DNA from: Psococerastis gibbosa
Lineage: Eukaryota > Arthropoda > Insecta > Psocodea > Psocidae
Length of the DNA stretch: 64,000 nt
Reading direction: 5' to 3'
Assembly (NCBI GenBank): GCA_963971405.1
Contig: OZ020488.1
Location: forward strand, 8,125,261-8,189,260
Shown here: in pieces, positions 46,310 through 56,426 of the stretch
Layout of the letters: each line of letters opens with the position of its first letter
Position numbering within the stretch: position 1 is the stretch's first letter
Made by a program: the position numbers and the translations under genes
Notes under the pieces: model-generated
Told to the model about the DNA's origin: nothing
Database searches by the model: none
What the model saw: the letters and a program-made list of their open reading frames with translations, nothing else

Positions 46310-46380
46310 AGAATGGGCCGAAAGGCCCGAAATTCGCCCACTTGGAAAAGAAAGACAATTTTCTTCCTTTCTTTCATTCT
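46310..46380 (+). repeat. Retroposon 3' tail with GGCC hairpin
   Basis: GGGCCGAAAGGCCC, GAAATTCGCCCACTTGGAAA and a (CTTT)n-like tail. Confidence 0.6.
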
Positions 46381-46683
46381 TATATACTTTGGTCACATTT
46401 CTTATAATTTCCTTTAGCAAAATTTTGTTTTAATGGGGCGCTGGAAGACTTGTTGCCCAGGGTGGCGAAATCCCAATGTTGGGACCTGCTTTCGTTTTTG
46501 GAAGAACAAAGGGGAAGGTAAAAAAGCTGTATGTACAAGTATACCATTGGGCAATATTAATTTAATACTGTAGTAATAATTGTATATAGGCCTATGCAAT
46601 ATTATTTTTCGATAAATTTCAAACTATGAATTTTTTGTTTTTGAAATTCAGGTGCTTTCCACGTATTTTTCCAGAGAGGAGCT

Positions 46684-46852
46684 CAGGGACGGATCCAGCC
46701 CATTTGGGGGGGGGGGGGGGTAGTTGTGGATTAAAATAGAACAAACGTATGTTATTAAATTAGAGTGTAATAAATCCACTTACAATAGATTTACTAAATT
46801 TGGGGGGTGGGCGGCAGCTACCCCCTGCCCCCCCCCCCTGTATCCGTCCATG
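46684..46852. mobile_element. Poly-G/C hAT-like MITE
   Basis: CAGGGACGGATCCAG at the left and CTGTATCCGTCCATG at the right are inverted. A run of about 15 G and a C run lie just inside. The core matches 21413-21578 in the opposite orientation. No convincing target duplication. Confidence 0.6.
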
Positions 46853-47462
46853 GCGGATTGCCTTACATACAAGCACCTTCCCATCTGAATCCACTTTCCC
46901 TCCTTTTTGTAATACATCATGCGCAATGAAACTGAAACTGAATACCTCCCCTGAGTACACGTCTTATAGAAGGGGAGTCGCTACATCTTTAAGCCACTCA
47001 CGTAGCCTTCAATAAGCAATAGAACTTTCACTTAGTGTGAGTATATTTCAATTTGCGGGCTCCCATATTTTACCATCCGCAGCATGAATGTGACATCCCC
47101 CCCCCCCCCGTCGCAGTATATCATAGCCCCCCATATGCTGTTACCCCGTACTCACTCAAATTGCATACAAAGTAAGTAAAAAAAAATACATCTTTTGAGC
47201 TTTATTATTATCAAATTATTCCCCCTGTGTATATAACTTATTGCGTGTTTGTCTTATACTGTGATTGATAGCGTCATCAAAATTCAAATAAATTTTTCCG
47301 AGTCTTCCAAAAGATTTGGTTTTGATATTTATAAAGTTGTGGTTTCGTCCTCTAAGTTGGGATTTTTTAATATTGAGTGGAGTTTCAAAAAGGCTTTATT
47401 TTTATTTTTATGACTTCATATGACTTTAGTGTGCGTTAATAACTGAGGAGCATGCATTCAAA

Positions 47463-47705
47463 AGGACTCGTATCTGTACTTGATTAAGTCATGCTTTCGG
47501 CTGTTACATTGTGTTAATGGTAAGCTTGTCTCAGCTTGTCCATTATCACTTGTACCCGGAGTAGGTTGACTCTTTTGACATCGAGGACGTATACCAGTTT
47601 GCCAATGGCCAAAAATTCATACGGAAACAAAACAAATGATGTCTGAAATCCATGGGGTTCCTGGCATTGGACAACTAAAAGTAGGCCTGGGGCTGGGCCC
47701 ATAAA
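47463..47705 (-). repeat. Interspersed repeat R-C, minus copy
   Basis: Complement of the family: GGTAAGCTTGTCTCAGCTTG, TATACCAGTTTGCCAATGGC and AATCCATGGGGTTCCTGG. Confidence 0.6.
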
Positions 47706-47976
47706 AAGTCAAGGAAAGTTCGGGAGTAATTACTTCAAGAAAAACAAGGATGTCTGAGGAAATTAATCCCAAACCTTAAGGTATATACCATAAGTTCAAA
47801 ATTAGTGTGCCTAATTTTTCAGTCCGACAATCCGATGATCCTTAAAAGTCAGGTTCACCAAAAGTCATGAACAAATCGTAGTTTCTCCACTATGCAGACA
47901 ACTTGAACAATTTTTCCTGACTGTCTTTCTGCCCGATATGCTTAACGCCAGTAATTCAAACTTCTTCTTGTTCCAG

Positions 47977-48208
47977 GGTGCGTTTGGAGAACAACGGCGG
48001 CGCCTGGTGTCCCAAGCACCAGATCACAACAGAGCCTCGGGAGTGGATCGAAATTGATCTTCATACAGTGCACGTAGTAACCGGTACCGAGACGCAGGGT
48101 CGGTTTGGGAACGGGCAGGGCCAAGAATTCGCAGAGGCCTACCTACTCGAGTACTGGAGGCCTAAACTGGGCAAATGGGTCCGATACAGGGACATCAAAG
48201 GGGAGGAG
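47977..48208 (+). CDS. Ddr: Ddr discoidin-domain exon (residues 58-135)
   Basis: Acceptor TTGTTCCAG|G and donor GAG|GTAAGT. The first base completes Arg58, and the exon ends in phase 0. It encodes VRLENNGGAWCP (residues 59-70), EWIEIDLHTVHVV (80-92), TQGRFGNGQGQEF (97-109), EYWRP and KWVRYRDIKGEE: the core of the F5/8-type C discoidin domain. GAWCP and TQGR-x(n)-EF are diagnostic for discoidin domain receptors rather than for other discoidin proteins. Cys69 is the second conserved cysteine. Arg100 and Glu108 align with collagen-contacting Arg105 and Glu113 of human DDR2, at the same spacing. The remaining part of the domain, its partner cysteines, the membrane helix and the kinase must follow after base 64000. 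Reading into the intron would stop at 48242-48244. Confidence 0.96.
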
Positions 48209-48242
48209 GTAAGTTCCGAAAATTTAAATGTCGTCCTATTGT

Positions 48243-48365
48243 AGAATAGTTAAGTTGCTAGAGAACTGAACTATAAAAAGGAATGTTGAGGTTTGAAACT
48301 TTTTCGCCGAACCGTAATGGGTAGGTCGAAAACGCGACTTCCGGGCAAATTCCTGACCACAACAA
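48243..48365 (+). repeat. tRNA-derived SINE S1, copy 3
   Basis: AAGTTGCTAGAGAACTGAAC, GGTTTGAAACTTTTT and GCAAATTCCTGACCACAACA, a diverged version of 515-750. Confidence 0.45.
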
Positions 48366-48520
48366 CCTTTTGCATCCTTATGCCGTTGACTCTTCATTGA
48401 GTTTCTCCACCTTCAGGGTCAGTTTCCCAACCCCACGACAAAAACGTGCTCTCCACAGAAAATATTGTGTTGCCGCTTATCCCGGCTCAAACTTGGTTCC
48501 CTATCTGTTCAGTCACCAGT
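48366..48520. repeat. Interspersed repeat R-A, copy 2
   Basis: TTGCATCCTTATGCCGTTGA, TTATCCCGGCTCAAAC and TGTTCAGTCACCAG. Confidence 0.6.
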
Positions 48521-48649
48521 ATTTTGGGAAATTTTTTTATGCACATACTGCCAGGCACGATGGAATATTTATGAAATTTAAGGTCCGTAGATAGTCTATA
48601 GCGTATAGGCAAAGAGTGCCCTGCACAAAAAATACTGTAACAGCAAAGG

Positions 48650-48795
48650 CTTTCACGGCCGGAGTCAAATGAAGAATCAATAGAATCCGGGCTGATGGGC
48701 CGTGGTTGAAATGAAAGCCAACTTCCAAACATTTCGTCAACATCTGCGGTCGACACCTTCAGTGGAACTGCGTAGACTTCTAAGATTGTTTCTTG
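48650..48795 (+). repeat. Hairpin retroposon F, partial copy
   Basis: AGCAAAGGCTTTCACGGCCG, GAATCCGGGCTGATGGGCCG and TTTCGTCAACATCTGCGGTC. The terminal second arm is missing. Confidence 0.65.
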
Positions 48796-48799
48796 GAGG

Positions 48800-48958
48800 C
48801 TCAAAAAAATACTGTGTTGTCGCTTATCCTGCCTCTTACTCAGTCCCCCATTTGTTCAGTCACCATTACGCGTTGCCATCTTCATCATGAGGAGGGGAAG
48901 ACCAAGGATTTTCGCGCCTTAAGGCATTTCTCAGAAGCTCAGTTACTTTGATGACTAT
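48800..48958. repeat. Interspersed repeat R-A, copy 3 (3' part)
   Basis: TACTGTGTTGTCGCTTATCC, TTGTTCAGTCACCATTA and CTCAGAAGCTCAGTTACTTT as at 1225-1385. Confidence 0.55.
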
Positions 48959-50214
48959 CTATATAGGTATATATATATATATATATAGACTATATATATA
49001 GGTGTCCCATTATTAAGCATGCTGTACACCTGAGCCACACAAATCTTCCCATACAATACAATACAGCCAAAAAGCAATCAATTTCAATAACCAATAACAA
49101 TGCCGCACCCTGCCCCCCCCCCCCCGCTAAATAAACCAAGCCATTTAAGGGAGCGTAACTCCCCTCCATATATACCTCAAAATTGACCATTGATGAACCT
49201 TCCTACGGTCGTGATGAATGGAAATGTATAAATAATATTGTGTGGAGCCACAATGGCGCGCATTTGTCATGCCGTTATGGGCCCCCCTCCCCCATACATG
49301 TTTCCCCTATTGTTTTGATTGATACCTTTTTAGGGTGGGGGCCGGGGGAGGGGGGTATTTTGTAGCAGCACTTAGCACTTTTAGGCTAGAAGTATAGGGG
49401 GGCCTGTTTATAGGAGATGAGCGTCTTTTCCTGTACATAAATTCCAAAGTGGGGGACCTCAGTCCATTTCACGCAAATTTGCTTTTAGGTGGTTTTTTTA
49501 CAAAGGGGTGTTTTGGGCGATTTTTATGTATATATACTGCCAGTGTTGATAGAATATAATATTTATGTGATTTAAGGTCTATAGATAGTTTATAGTGTTT
49601 TTATAAAGTATATCTTTTGGGAAAAATTGACAGAAACGGAATTTGAACGCAAGTCTCCACCATGCACCAACCCGAGTCGCTTAATGGGGTTTCTGATTTC
49701 CTCTGAACCTGAGATTCTCAAATGGGGGGTCATGGGTATGTTAAGAAAAAAAAAATAGACTTTTGAGTCATGTTACAAAATTATTTTGCTAGGAAAACGT
49801 ACCCTATTTAACATTTGGATAGACCAGTAACGTCGCCTGATATCAAATATAATGACTAACTACAAAGGTCTCAATTAATACATTTTTCTGTTTTTATTTA
49901 TTTTTAAATTATGGCCTAAGTTGCATAAAAAAATATCGTTCTTACTATTTTTTGCATTTAAAGTGGCAAGGTGCTCTGACTTCCCATGGATATGGTGGGG
50001 TACGGTTATTATAGGCAGGGGGCCACGGCTTGTTTATTATTTTTTTATTTTTATGTTTATTATTTTTTTATATATTTTTTTATTTTTTCTAAAGAGCCAC
50101 AGTTTTTTCTTTTGAACACCTGCTTTAAGCTCTGGATAATGTCTAAATTGTAAAACAATGCTACTCTTGTAGTACAGTAATTTACTATAATAAGTGACGG
50201 CTTCTCGTGCTGAA

Positions 50215-50406
50215 CCAACCTAGCCGACCTCGGGTGACAAGACATGTAGCGTGGTTCGGGTCCCACACTGGCTACATTTTCTGGCCATGCTTTGGATGGC
50301 ATGTAAAGCAGGCGGTCCCGGGCCTTCCTGGTTGAGTGCAAGAGAGGGCTTTATAGCCCTAACCCCGCTAGGTTGGCTTCGTAATAGAAACAAAGTAAAG
50401 TAAAGT
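50215..50406 (+). mobile_element. Glu-like SINE S4 with AAAG tail
   Basis: Degenerate head (GACATGTAGCGTGGTTCGGG), then GGCTACATTTTCTGGCCATG, GCAGGCGGTCCCGGGCC, TTTATAGCCCTAACCCCGCT and AGGTTGGCTTCGTAATAG. It ends in AAACAAAGTAAAGTAAAGTA, a simple 3' tail typical of SINEs. Confidence 0.7.
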
Positions 50407-50442
50407 ACATTTTTATTTCCTTCAAAATATAGATTTACAATT

Positions 50443-50593
50443 TAACTGCAAAGGCTTTCACGGCCGGAGTCGAATGAGGAACCAGTAGAATCCGGGCTGA
50501 TGGGCCGTGGTCGAAGTGAAAGTGAACTTCCAACTTTGGAAGTTCACTTTCACTTCGACCACGGCCCATCAGCCCGGATTCTACTGGTTCCTC
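50443..50593 (+). mobile_element. Hairpin retroposon F: perfect 59-bp-arm palindrome with 12-bp target duplication
   Basis: AGATTTACAATT at 50431-50442 and 50594-50605 are identical. After the head TAACTGCAAAGGCTTTCACG come arms 50475-50533 and 50536-50594, perfectly complementary with a 2-base spacer (the last pair reaches one base into the duplication). The arm contains GAATCCGGGCTGATGGGCCG. No mismatch in 59 pairs implies recent formation or conversion. Confidence 0.85.
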
Positions 50594-50740
50594 AGATTTA
50601 CAATTATTTTATAAGTATAGTAACAGTAGGAGGGGACCCTTTAGGACGAGCCTGTGCTGGGCCCCCTTTTAATATAGCTAAACAACTTTATTTATTTTTT
50701 ATTTATTTGTTTATAAATAAAATTTCTGTACTATACCCAA

Positions 50741-50919
50741 CACGGCCGTAGCCAGGATTTTTTCGGGGGGGGGGGAGTTTAGAAATTTCATTGGATATTA
50801 CATAGTGGTTTTTATTTTTCCTCCCAAAATCAGATTCTATCTAGTACCAAGCTATTTCATTTCGGGGGGGGGGGGGGGTTGAACCCCCATGAACCCCCCC
50901 CCCCCCGGCTACGGCCTTG
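50741..50919. mobile_element. hAT-like MITE with poly-G/C arms and perfect 8-bp duplication
   Basis: ATACCCAA at 50733-50740 and 50920-50927 are identical. The ends CACGGCCGTAGCC and GGCTACGGCCTTG are inverted. G runs (50765, 50864) and a C run (50894). The core shares TTTCATTGGATATTACATAG with 29027-29191 in opposite orientation. Confidence 0.85.
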
Positions 50920-50987
50920 ATACCCAACAAGGAACTAATGACAGCCTGTTTTGCATGCCATCCATTCCATAGCATAATTGAAATTGT

Positions 50988-51075
50988 GTTACAAGTGTGG
51001 AACTCAAACTAACAACCTATATAGCCTTCTGGGTGAATATAATATTTCGAACCACTGCACTACATCCTGCATAAA
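50988..51075 (-). repeat. Decayed Glu-like SINE S4 head
   Basis: ACAAGTGTGGAACTCAAACT and CGAACCACTGCACTACAT are the diverged B- and A-box regions on the minus strand. Confidence 0.45.
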
Positions 51076-51679
51076 AAAAATTATACTTAGCAAATGAGAA
51101 GGAAAAAAATAATACCACTTCAAAATTTACATAAAATTCTCTTCACCCACAGAGAACACACCTCAACTGCTTCTTTATGTAAAATACCCACACCAACAGG
51201 TAAAAGAAATGCTGTAATTTTTTCTGCATAATATGCTGCTTTACTAACTCCTTTAACTAAGGAATTCCTTTGCATTTTTTACAGCTTGTAAAATTGCAGA
51301 AAGAGGGGGTAAGAAGAAAAAAAAAATGTGTGAGGCAAAGTTTAGTTGGAAAAGTTTCCGCGGAAAAGCCCTAACTCCTATTCCCCAAGTATAAGGAAGC
51401 AAAGTGCCGTCCAAGTCTTATTTTTTTCGCCCGCTATTTCCCCTCAGGGTTGCCTCGAATTTTTCACTTTACGAGCTACAACGATCTAGAGACCTACTTA
51501 AGAGGATAACATGCTCTTTTTACTTTCTCTCTCCCTAACTTTATCTCTTGATGCATTCGAGTTTTAGTTTGAGTCTCGCGTGTTTGTTGAGGCGTCTCAT
51601 AAAGTAGAGCGCGCTTCCTGACAGGGCTTAGTGGTGAAAAATTTGAGGTGAAGTAAACTGCTGTTAGCCTGTAAACTGC

Positions 51680-51960
51680 GGTCGTTCTGTAGCCTCAGCG
51701 GCATCTCATCACATGGCCCCTTACGGGTTCACCTTGCTCGCTTGGGTGTGCAGGTTCCCTCGCAGGATTGTCGCCTCGGCGACGTGGAAGCACGTTCTGA
51801 GGGACTGCCCGGTCGTCTGGCGACAACGTCTTTCCTTTCCTCGGTTGGTTTCGCTATGGGGGGACTACAGGTGGGGGAAATAGCTTCGTCCGAAGGAGGT
51901 GGCGCGCTTAGCGACCGCCATTGGGTGGCCCAAGTGAGCAAGGTGGGGCGTGTCCTGTGA
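51680..51960. other. GC-rich island with inverted ends
   Basis: A sharply GC-rich stretch in an AT-rich intron. ACCTTGCTCGCTTGGGTG (51731-51748) is mirrored by CCCAAGTGAGCAAGGT (51929-51944). It could be a decayed element or a regulatory segment. The frames open on both strands show no domain. Confidence 0.35.
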
Positions 51961-52084
51961 GTCCTCACCGTTGGCTAGGACTATGCCAAAACTTATTAGG
52001 AGTAGCCTCATCTGTCAGATAGACACTCAGACGTCTTTAAAGGCAGCTGATAGTCCGAAAGTAATATTAGATGTATTAGTTAGT

Positions 52085-52260
52085 CAACAGCTATACCAAG
52101 TTGAACCACCCGAACAGAGCCTGTTCAAAACCGCAGCAAACTTGGTAGTGTGCACAGCGTTGGCAGTGGAACATGGTGTGAAATGACGGCACGCTAAGGT
52201 TATCAGTCAGTCTAAGTGCTTGTCTGACTGGGTGGGACCGCATCCGAAATTACCGCATCA
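52085..52260 (+). repeat. S2-related SINE copy
   Basis: GCTATACCAAGTTGAACCAC, GCAAACTTGGTAGTGTGCAC and CAGTCAGTCTAAGTGCTTGT, diverged from 62856 and 14998. Confidence 0.55.
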
Positions 52261-52261
52261 G

Positions 52262-52575
52262 AAAAGACTGCTAGTTGATTCCATAGAGAGGGAAACAGGC
52301 AGTTACAATGGTTTGACAACGTCCAACGGCAAGAATGGATGAGAATATAGGACCACCCGGAGGTTGGTAGAAGCAAGGCCACAAGGTAGAAGACCCATCG
52401 GCAGACCGAGGACAACCCTCGAGGAAAGAATTGAACAACTCGCCGGAGAAAGAGGAAAAACAATGGCCGATCTCAAGACGTTAGTGCCCGACCGAGTCGA
52501 GTAAAAGAGATGGGTCCAGGGCGACCCCCTCACACTGCGCTCGCGCCACTAAGGGGGAAGAAGAAGAAGAAAAAT
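52262..52575 (+). pseudogene. LINE tail, GRPRTTLEE lineage, copy 2
   Basis: The frame contains RRLVEARPQGRRPIGRPRTT, LEERIEQLAGERGKTMADLK and WVQGDPLTLRSRH then TAA, followed at once by GGGGGAAGAAGAAGAAG. This is the C-terminal Gly/Arg-rich box of endonuclease/RT LINEs with almost no 3' UTR and a (GAA)n tail. An in-frame stop (VE*KR) shows decay. 19035-19340 is its relative. Confidence 0.7.
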
Positions 52576-53062
52576 TATCTACAAAAACGTCTACTTAACC
52601 TGGATGTCTCCCCTCATCTTCTTAAGCTAATAATTGACGATGACCAGCATAAAAATAGTGTGACATCAACATGAGAAAACGAGTTTTTGAAAGATTCTCA
52701 TAACATATATGACTCACTCATAAACAACTAACCGTTTTGTGCTTTGAGCGATTTAGTACGGTGGCTACCGCATTTCGCTGGCACTTATTAATAATGGCCG
52801 GTCAAGTTTTCAGTTTTATAATTCGTAAAATTTTGATGATAATTTACCGACTATGTGAAACGAATTAAATTATGATGTTTTGCAATTTACTCTATATGAT
52901 TTGCATGCGGCGCCTTTTTTAATTTAATATTTTAAGCTGTGGTTTGATTTATGGTAATATTATGTGTGAAATATTTATGAACAACATGGTGTAAAAAATG
53001 GAATGATATTATTTTATCATTGGCGGTTTTTATTATGATTCTACGAGTGAGGAGGTTGTTTA

Positions 53063-53281
53063 CAAACATGGCCAACTCCAAGTTTTAGAATTTTTCAGGA
53101 GAGCGGATTTTCTGTTGATAATTGCAATAAGTTTATAGCTAACCCCAGACTTCTCAGCGCTTCTGTGCGCAATCTGGCTGCTTTTGACACTTTATTTTAC
53201 AACGTGCAGGTGGACATTGAAATTTTCTGCAAGGTCGGATCAAAACACAATTTTGTGAAGAAATGGAGTTGGCCACGTTTG
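53063..53281. mobile_element. TA-flanked short MITE
   Basis: CAAACATGGCCAACTCCA at the left and TGGAGTTGGCCACGTTTG at the right, flanked by TA at 53061-53062 and 53282-53283. One mismatch in 18. Target length suggests Tc1/mariner-like mobilisation. Confidence 0.6.
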
Positions 53282-53582
53282 TAACCAAGCTCCTCAAGTA
53301 GTGCAGTTGTAGGGTAACTGACTTTCCTCTGGAATTAGGCAGGTTCGTGTATAGTACTAACAATATAGGCTAGAAAAAGTAGTCATATTACCTTTATGGT
53401 AATTTTTAGACCAGGAGTCTGTAGACTCACTCCCCCCGCCTGGCAGGGTTGCTTAAAGCAGAAATGCTGAAAGCAGGCGTCGGAAAACAAACAAAACAAA
53501 CATCCTCTGTAAGTCTAAGACCATAAATAGCTTTAAAACAAATAATTCAATGTGCAAGCGCTATTCAACCCAACTATGTGCA

Positions 53583-53958
53583 GGCGCATATTCCACCGAC
53601 CGGTTACGGCTAAATACAAATACGGTGACGTGGTAGCAGACATTCATGGCTTAGGCGGGGTTTCCATCGACCTCGCATTGCAGAATGCAAATGACATTGA
53701 CGGAAATGTTTGTTTTTCTTTGTATAGAAATCTATTAAAATGTTTGTAATTAACATATCCCATGACGCCATTTTTTAATTTTAGTTTGTGATTTTACTCT
53801 ATGGTCATTGATCAATTTAAACTATGGCAAAGAGTAAACGTCAACGTCATTTGCATTCTGCAATGCGAGGTCGGTGGAAACCCCAACTAAGTCTTGAATG
53901 TCTGTTACCACGTCACCGTATTTGCATTTAGCCCTAGCCGGTCAATGGAATGGGCGCC
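53583..53958. mobile_element. Harbinger-like MITE, copy 4
   Basis: GGCGCATATTCCACCGACCG at the left and GGTCAATGGAATGGGCGCC at the right, with the GACGTGGTAGCAGACATTCA and GCATTCTGCAATGCGAGGTC blocks. The flanks give no clear 3-bp duplication. Confidence 0.75.
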
Positions 53959-54632
53959 GAAGCAGAAGAATCTCCCACACGTAGATCTGGTCATCGTGAC
54001 GGTCAAGACATTCGTTTTAGCGGCAAAGACGACAAAAATAGATAACATCTTAACGACATTTAAGCCAGTAGTCACGTCTCTTTTTTTTCGGCAGCGACTT
54101 TTCAAACACACCAAAATCACGCCTTCATTTCTGTCTTGCTGTCTTGTTATAGCCTTAAAGACCTGGCATGCAAAAGCTCTATAAAATTTCAATTTTGTTT
54201 TTCTTCTATAACGAGGTCCTTTGTCATACAGCCTTCACGCAACGATTGTCATTATGTCGTTATGAGTATTTTGACGTTTACATTGAAATAGCGTATTATG
54301 TTTTTTTTTGTGTTGGAGGATTTAAATGAATTTTATTTGTTTTTATAGTTATTTTGCATGTTACGACGCAGTGCGGTAGATAGAAACGTGGATTATATAT
54401 ATTATGTAACAGAAGTTCGAGGTTCTAGCCTAGTTATAGAGTCATCATCGCTTGAAAAGTCTCGGTAATGATTACTGCACGGCACCGCCATGCAATGGGC
54501 AACAGCGGTGCCATTCCAAAGTTCCTTAATGTTATTATTCATGCGATGTGGGAATCGCTCTAAGTAGGAAAAGACTTCCCCGTCCATCACCCAATAATGG
54601 CCAGTACCTTAATTTTTAAGTAGGGGAAATTT

Positions 54633-54842
54633 CAGTGGCGTAAATAACTTCTGCCCCCCCCCCACAAGGCCTTTGGTGCGCCCTACCCTGTCTCATCAGT
54701 CAATATTGATAATAAAATGAAATTGAATATTTTTATTAAATACGGTACGTAGATTTCTAAGTTATTTTATTATTTTTGGGATCCGAATTGCGCCCCCAGA
54801 AATGCTGCGCCCCCCACACCGCGGAGATTATTTACGCCACTG
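54633..54842. mobile_element. hAT-like MITE, CAGTGGCGTAAATAA ends
   Basis: CAGTGGCGTAAATAA and TTATTTACGCCACTG are perfect 15-bp inverted ends, with a C run just inside the left. CAGTGGCG ends are common in hAT elements. The 8-bp flanks match poorly (about 4 of 8). Confidence 0.65.
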
Positions 54843-55322
54843 GGGTTTTGGCACCAAATTTGTGTCCGCCTAGCTGCTGAGTTTTACTACTTTGATCCTC
54901 ACAACCTTTCCATTTAATATTGTTGGAATTTAACTCTTTAAAGGTAAAAGATGGTGCAGCTCAGGCAGTGGCGGACACACCTTTTTTATTTTGGGGAGAG
55001 TCATTCCTCAAAATGCCGCCACATGTATAAACTGAGAATAAAAACAATGCGGTAGCTATTTGATTTAAGAAACTGATTTAGTTTTTCCGAACAATTCAAG
55101 TTGACACATACAAAAAGAAAAACCATTTAAATAAGTTTTACAATAACACTTTTCATTTAAAAAAAAAAAATTGAAGTTGTCGTTTTGCCGCCTTTATAAC
55201 TTTATAACATTATAACTTTATAACTGAGTTGAAGTAGCTAAACTTAATCTTATTTTGCTTCGCTATGATACCGATAAGCCTAACCATAGCGAAAACGCTA
55301 AAAAACAACATTCGCCCAGAAT

Positions 55323-55449
55323 CAGTGGCGGATCCAACGTTTTATTTAAGGGGGGAAATTTAACAATATTTAAGTTTTAGTAAATTTGTATAATTTTTCC
55401 GCTTGAAGAGGGTCATGACCAAGTGATCCCCTCCGTGGATCCGCCACTG
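55323..55449. mobile_element. hAT-like MITE, CAGTGGCGGATCCA ends
   Basis: CAGTGGCGGATCCA and TGGATCCGCCACTG are inverted. The flanks CCCAGAAT (55315-55322) and CGCACAAT (55450-55457) match at 6 of 8 positions, an aged 8-bp duplication. A related half-end lies near 54965. Confidence 0.65.
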
Positions 55450-55819
55450 CGCACAATCCCCAACTATACACAAGCTAAGCATTGCACACATTCAGTTGTA
55501 TCCAATTATTTCTTGAGTCTCATCCGTCATTCTGGCTATTTTGAGCTATTTCTAGGCTAAATCCTCCCGAGCACATTGTAATTCACGTTCCAAGGGCGGC
55601 GTCAACCGCCACAACACGTCCGGTGGCGAACGTGCTGCGAATCTTAACCGGAAACCGGAATCACTCTACGGTTGCGGTGACCACTGCTCTCCCATATCCT
55701 TCTAAACATCTATACAACACACGCATCTGTCGCTATAGCCCAAAAAAAAAAATAATAATAATCTATGTGTTTGAGCATTTCAGTTGTAACTGCTAAAAAC
55801 TGGTAAGAAACCGTCTCTA

Positions 55820-55963
55820 GACTTCGATGGCAATGTGGTAGCTTGTTCGTACTTGTGCGAGTGTCTACCCACCATGTGATCGGAAACCTGTCATAACTCA
55901 ACACAGGTACTGCGACTGCGACTGAAGAGGTTATTCGGATACATACTTTGTTTGTATGCGAAT
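55820..55963 (+). repeat. Poly-A SINE S5 copy ending in a TA microsatellite
   Basis: GACTTCGATGGCAATGTGGT, GAGTGTCTACCCACCATGTG and ACTGAAGAGGTTATTCGGAT, then an (AT)n tract to about 56030 where the A tail would be. Confidence 0.6.
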
Positions 55964-56251
55964 ATATATATATAATATATAATAATATAATAATATAATA
56001 TATATATAATATATATATATATAATATACCTCTTTATAGTTCCTATTTATAATTAGATTATTAGTACCAGACCAGCAGTAGACGAATGGATGGTAACTAC
56101 GAGTAGTATGGTATATTCCCTCCAGTAGCACAATGCCTTGGGATAATTTGGGTAGGGTAGGCTGTAGCCTCCCCCCCATTTTTTGACATTAAACTAGACA
56201 GAATTTAACTTTCCAGACATTTCACCCCATACTATAGGATTACAGCCCTCC

Positions 56252-56426
56252 CTGCAGCCTGATCGAGGCGATTATAATACCGGGGTTAAATAAATAGCCT
56301 ATGATTATAACTGTAAACAAACAAATTTTGAATAGCACTTTCCATTATAAAATTATCTTGTTTACATTTTTAATACCAGGGGATTAAATAAATACCGGTA
56401 TTATAATCGCCTCGATTAGGCTGCAG
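56252..56426. mobile_element. Short foldback MITE
   Basis: Arms 56252-56283 and 56395-56426 (CTGCAGCCTGATCGAGGCGA and complement) differ at one base. AATCCTGGTTACGGGCCTG outside the right arm resembles the end of the 29027/50741 hAT-like family, so the element may extend further. Confidence 0.55.

Larger units (their letters stand above)
18791..47976 (+). other. Ddr: Ddr intron 2 (29.2 kb)
   Basis: Donor GTAAGA at 18791, acceptor CTTCTTCTTGTTCCAG at 47976; phases match. It is filled with repeats listed individually. I can name nothing in 20373-21285, 21660-23480, 24423-24720, 25100-26130, 30503-31900, 32083-32620, 33000-33760, 36320-37680, 37993-38770, 38980-39715, 39930-40517, 40920-41380, 42400-43490 and 46190-46680. 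These are AT-rich or hold isolated G/C runs only. Confidence 0.85.

Noticed and set aside
54633..54842. Confirmed hAT insertion
   Set aside because: The inverted ends are perfect, but the 8-bp flanks match at only about four positions, so only the end similarity is claimed.
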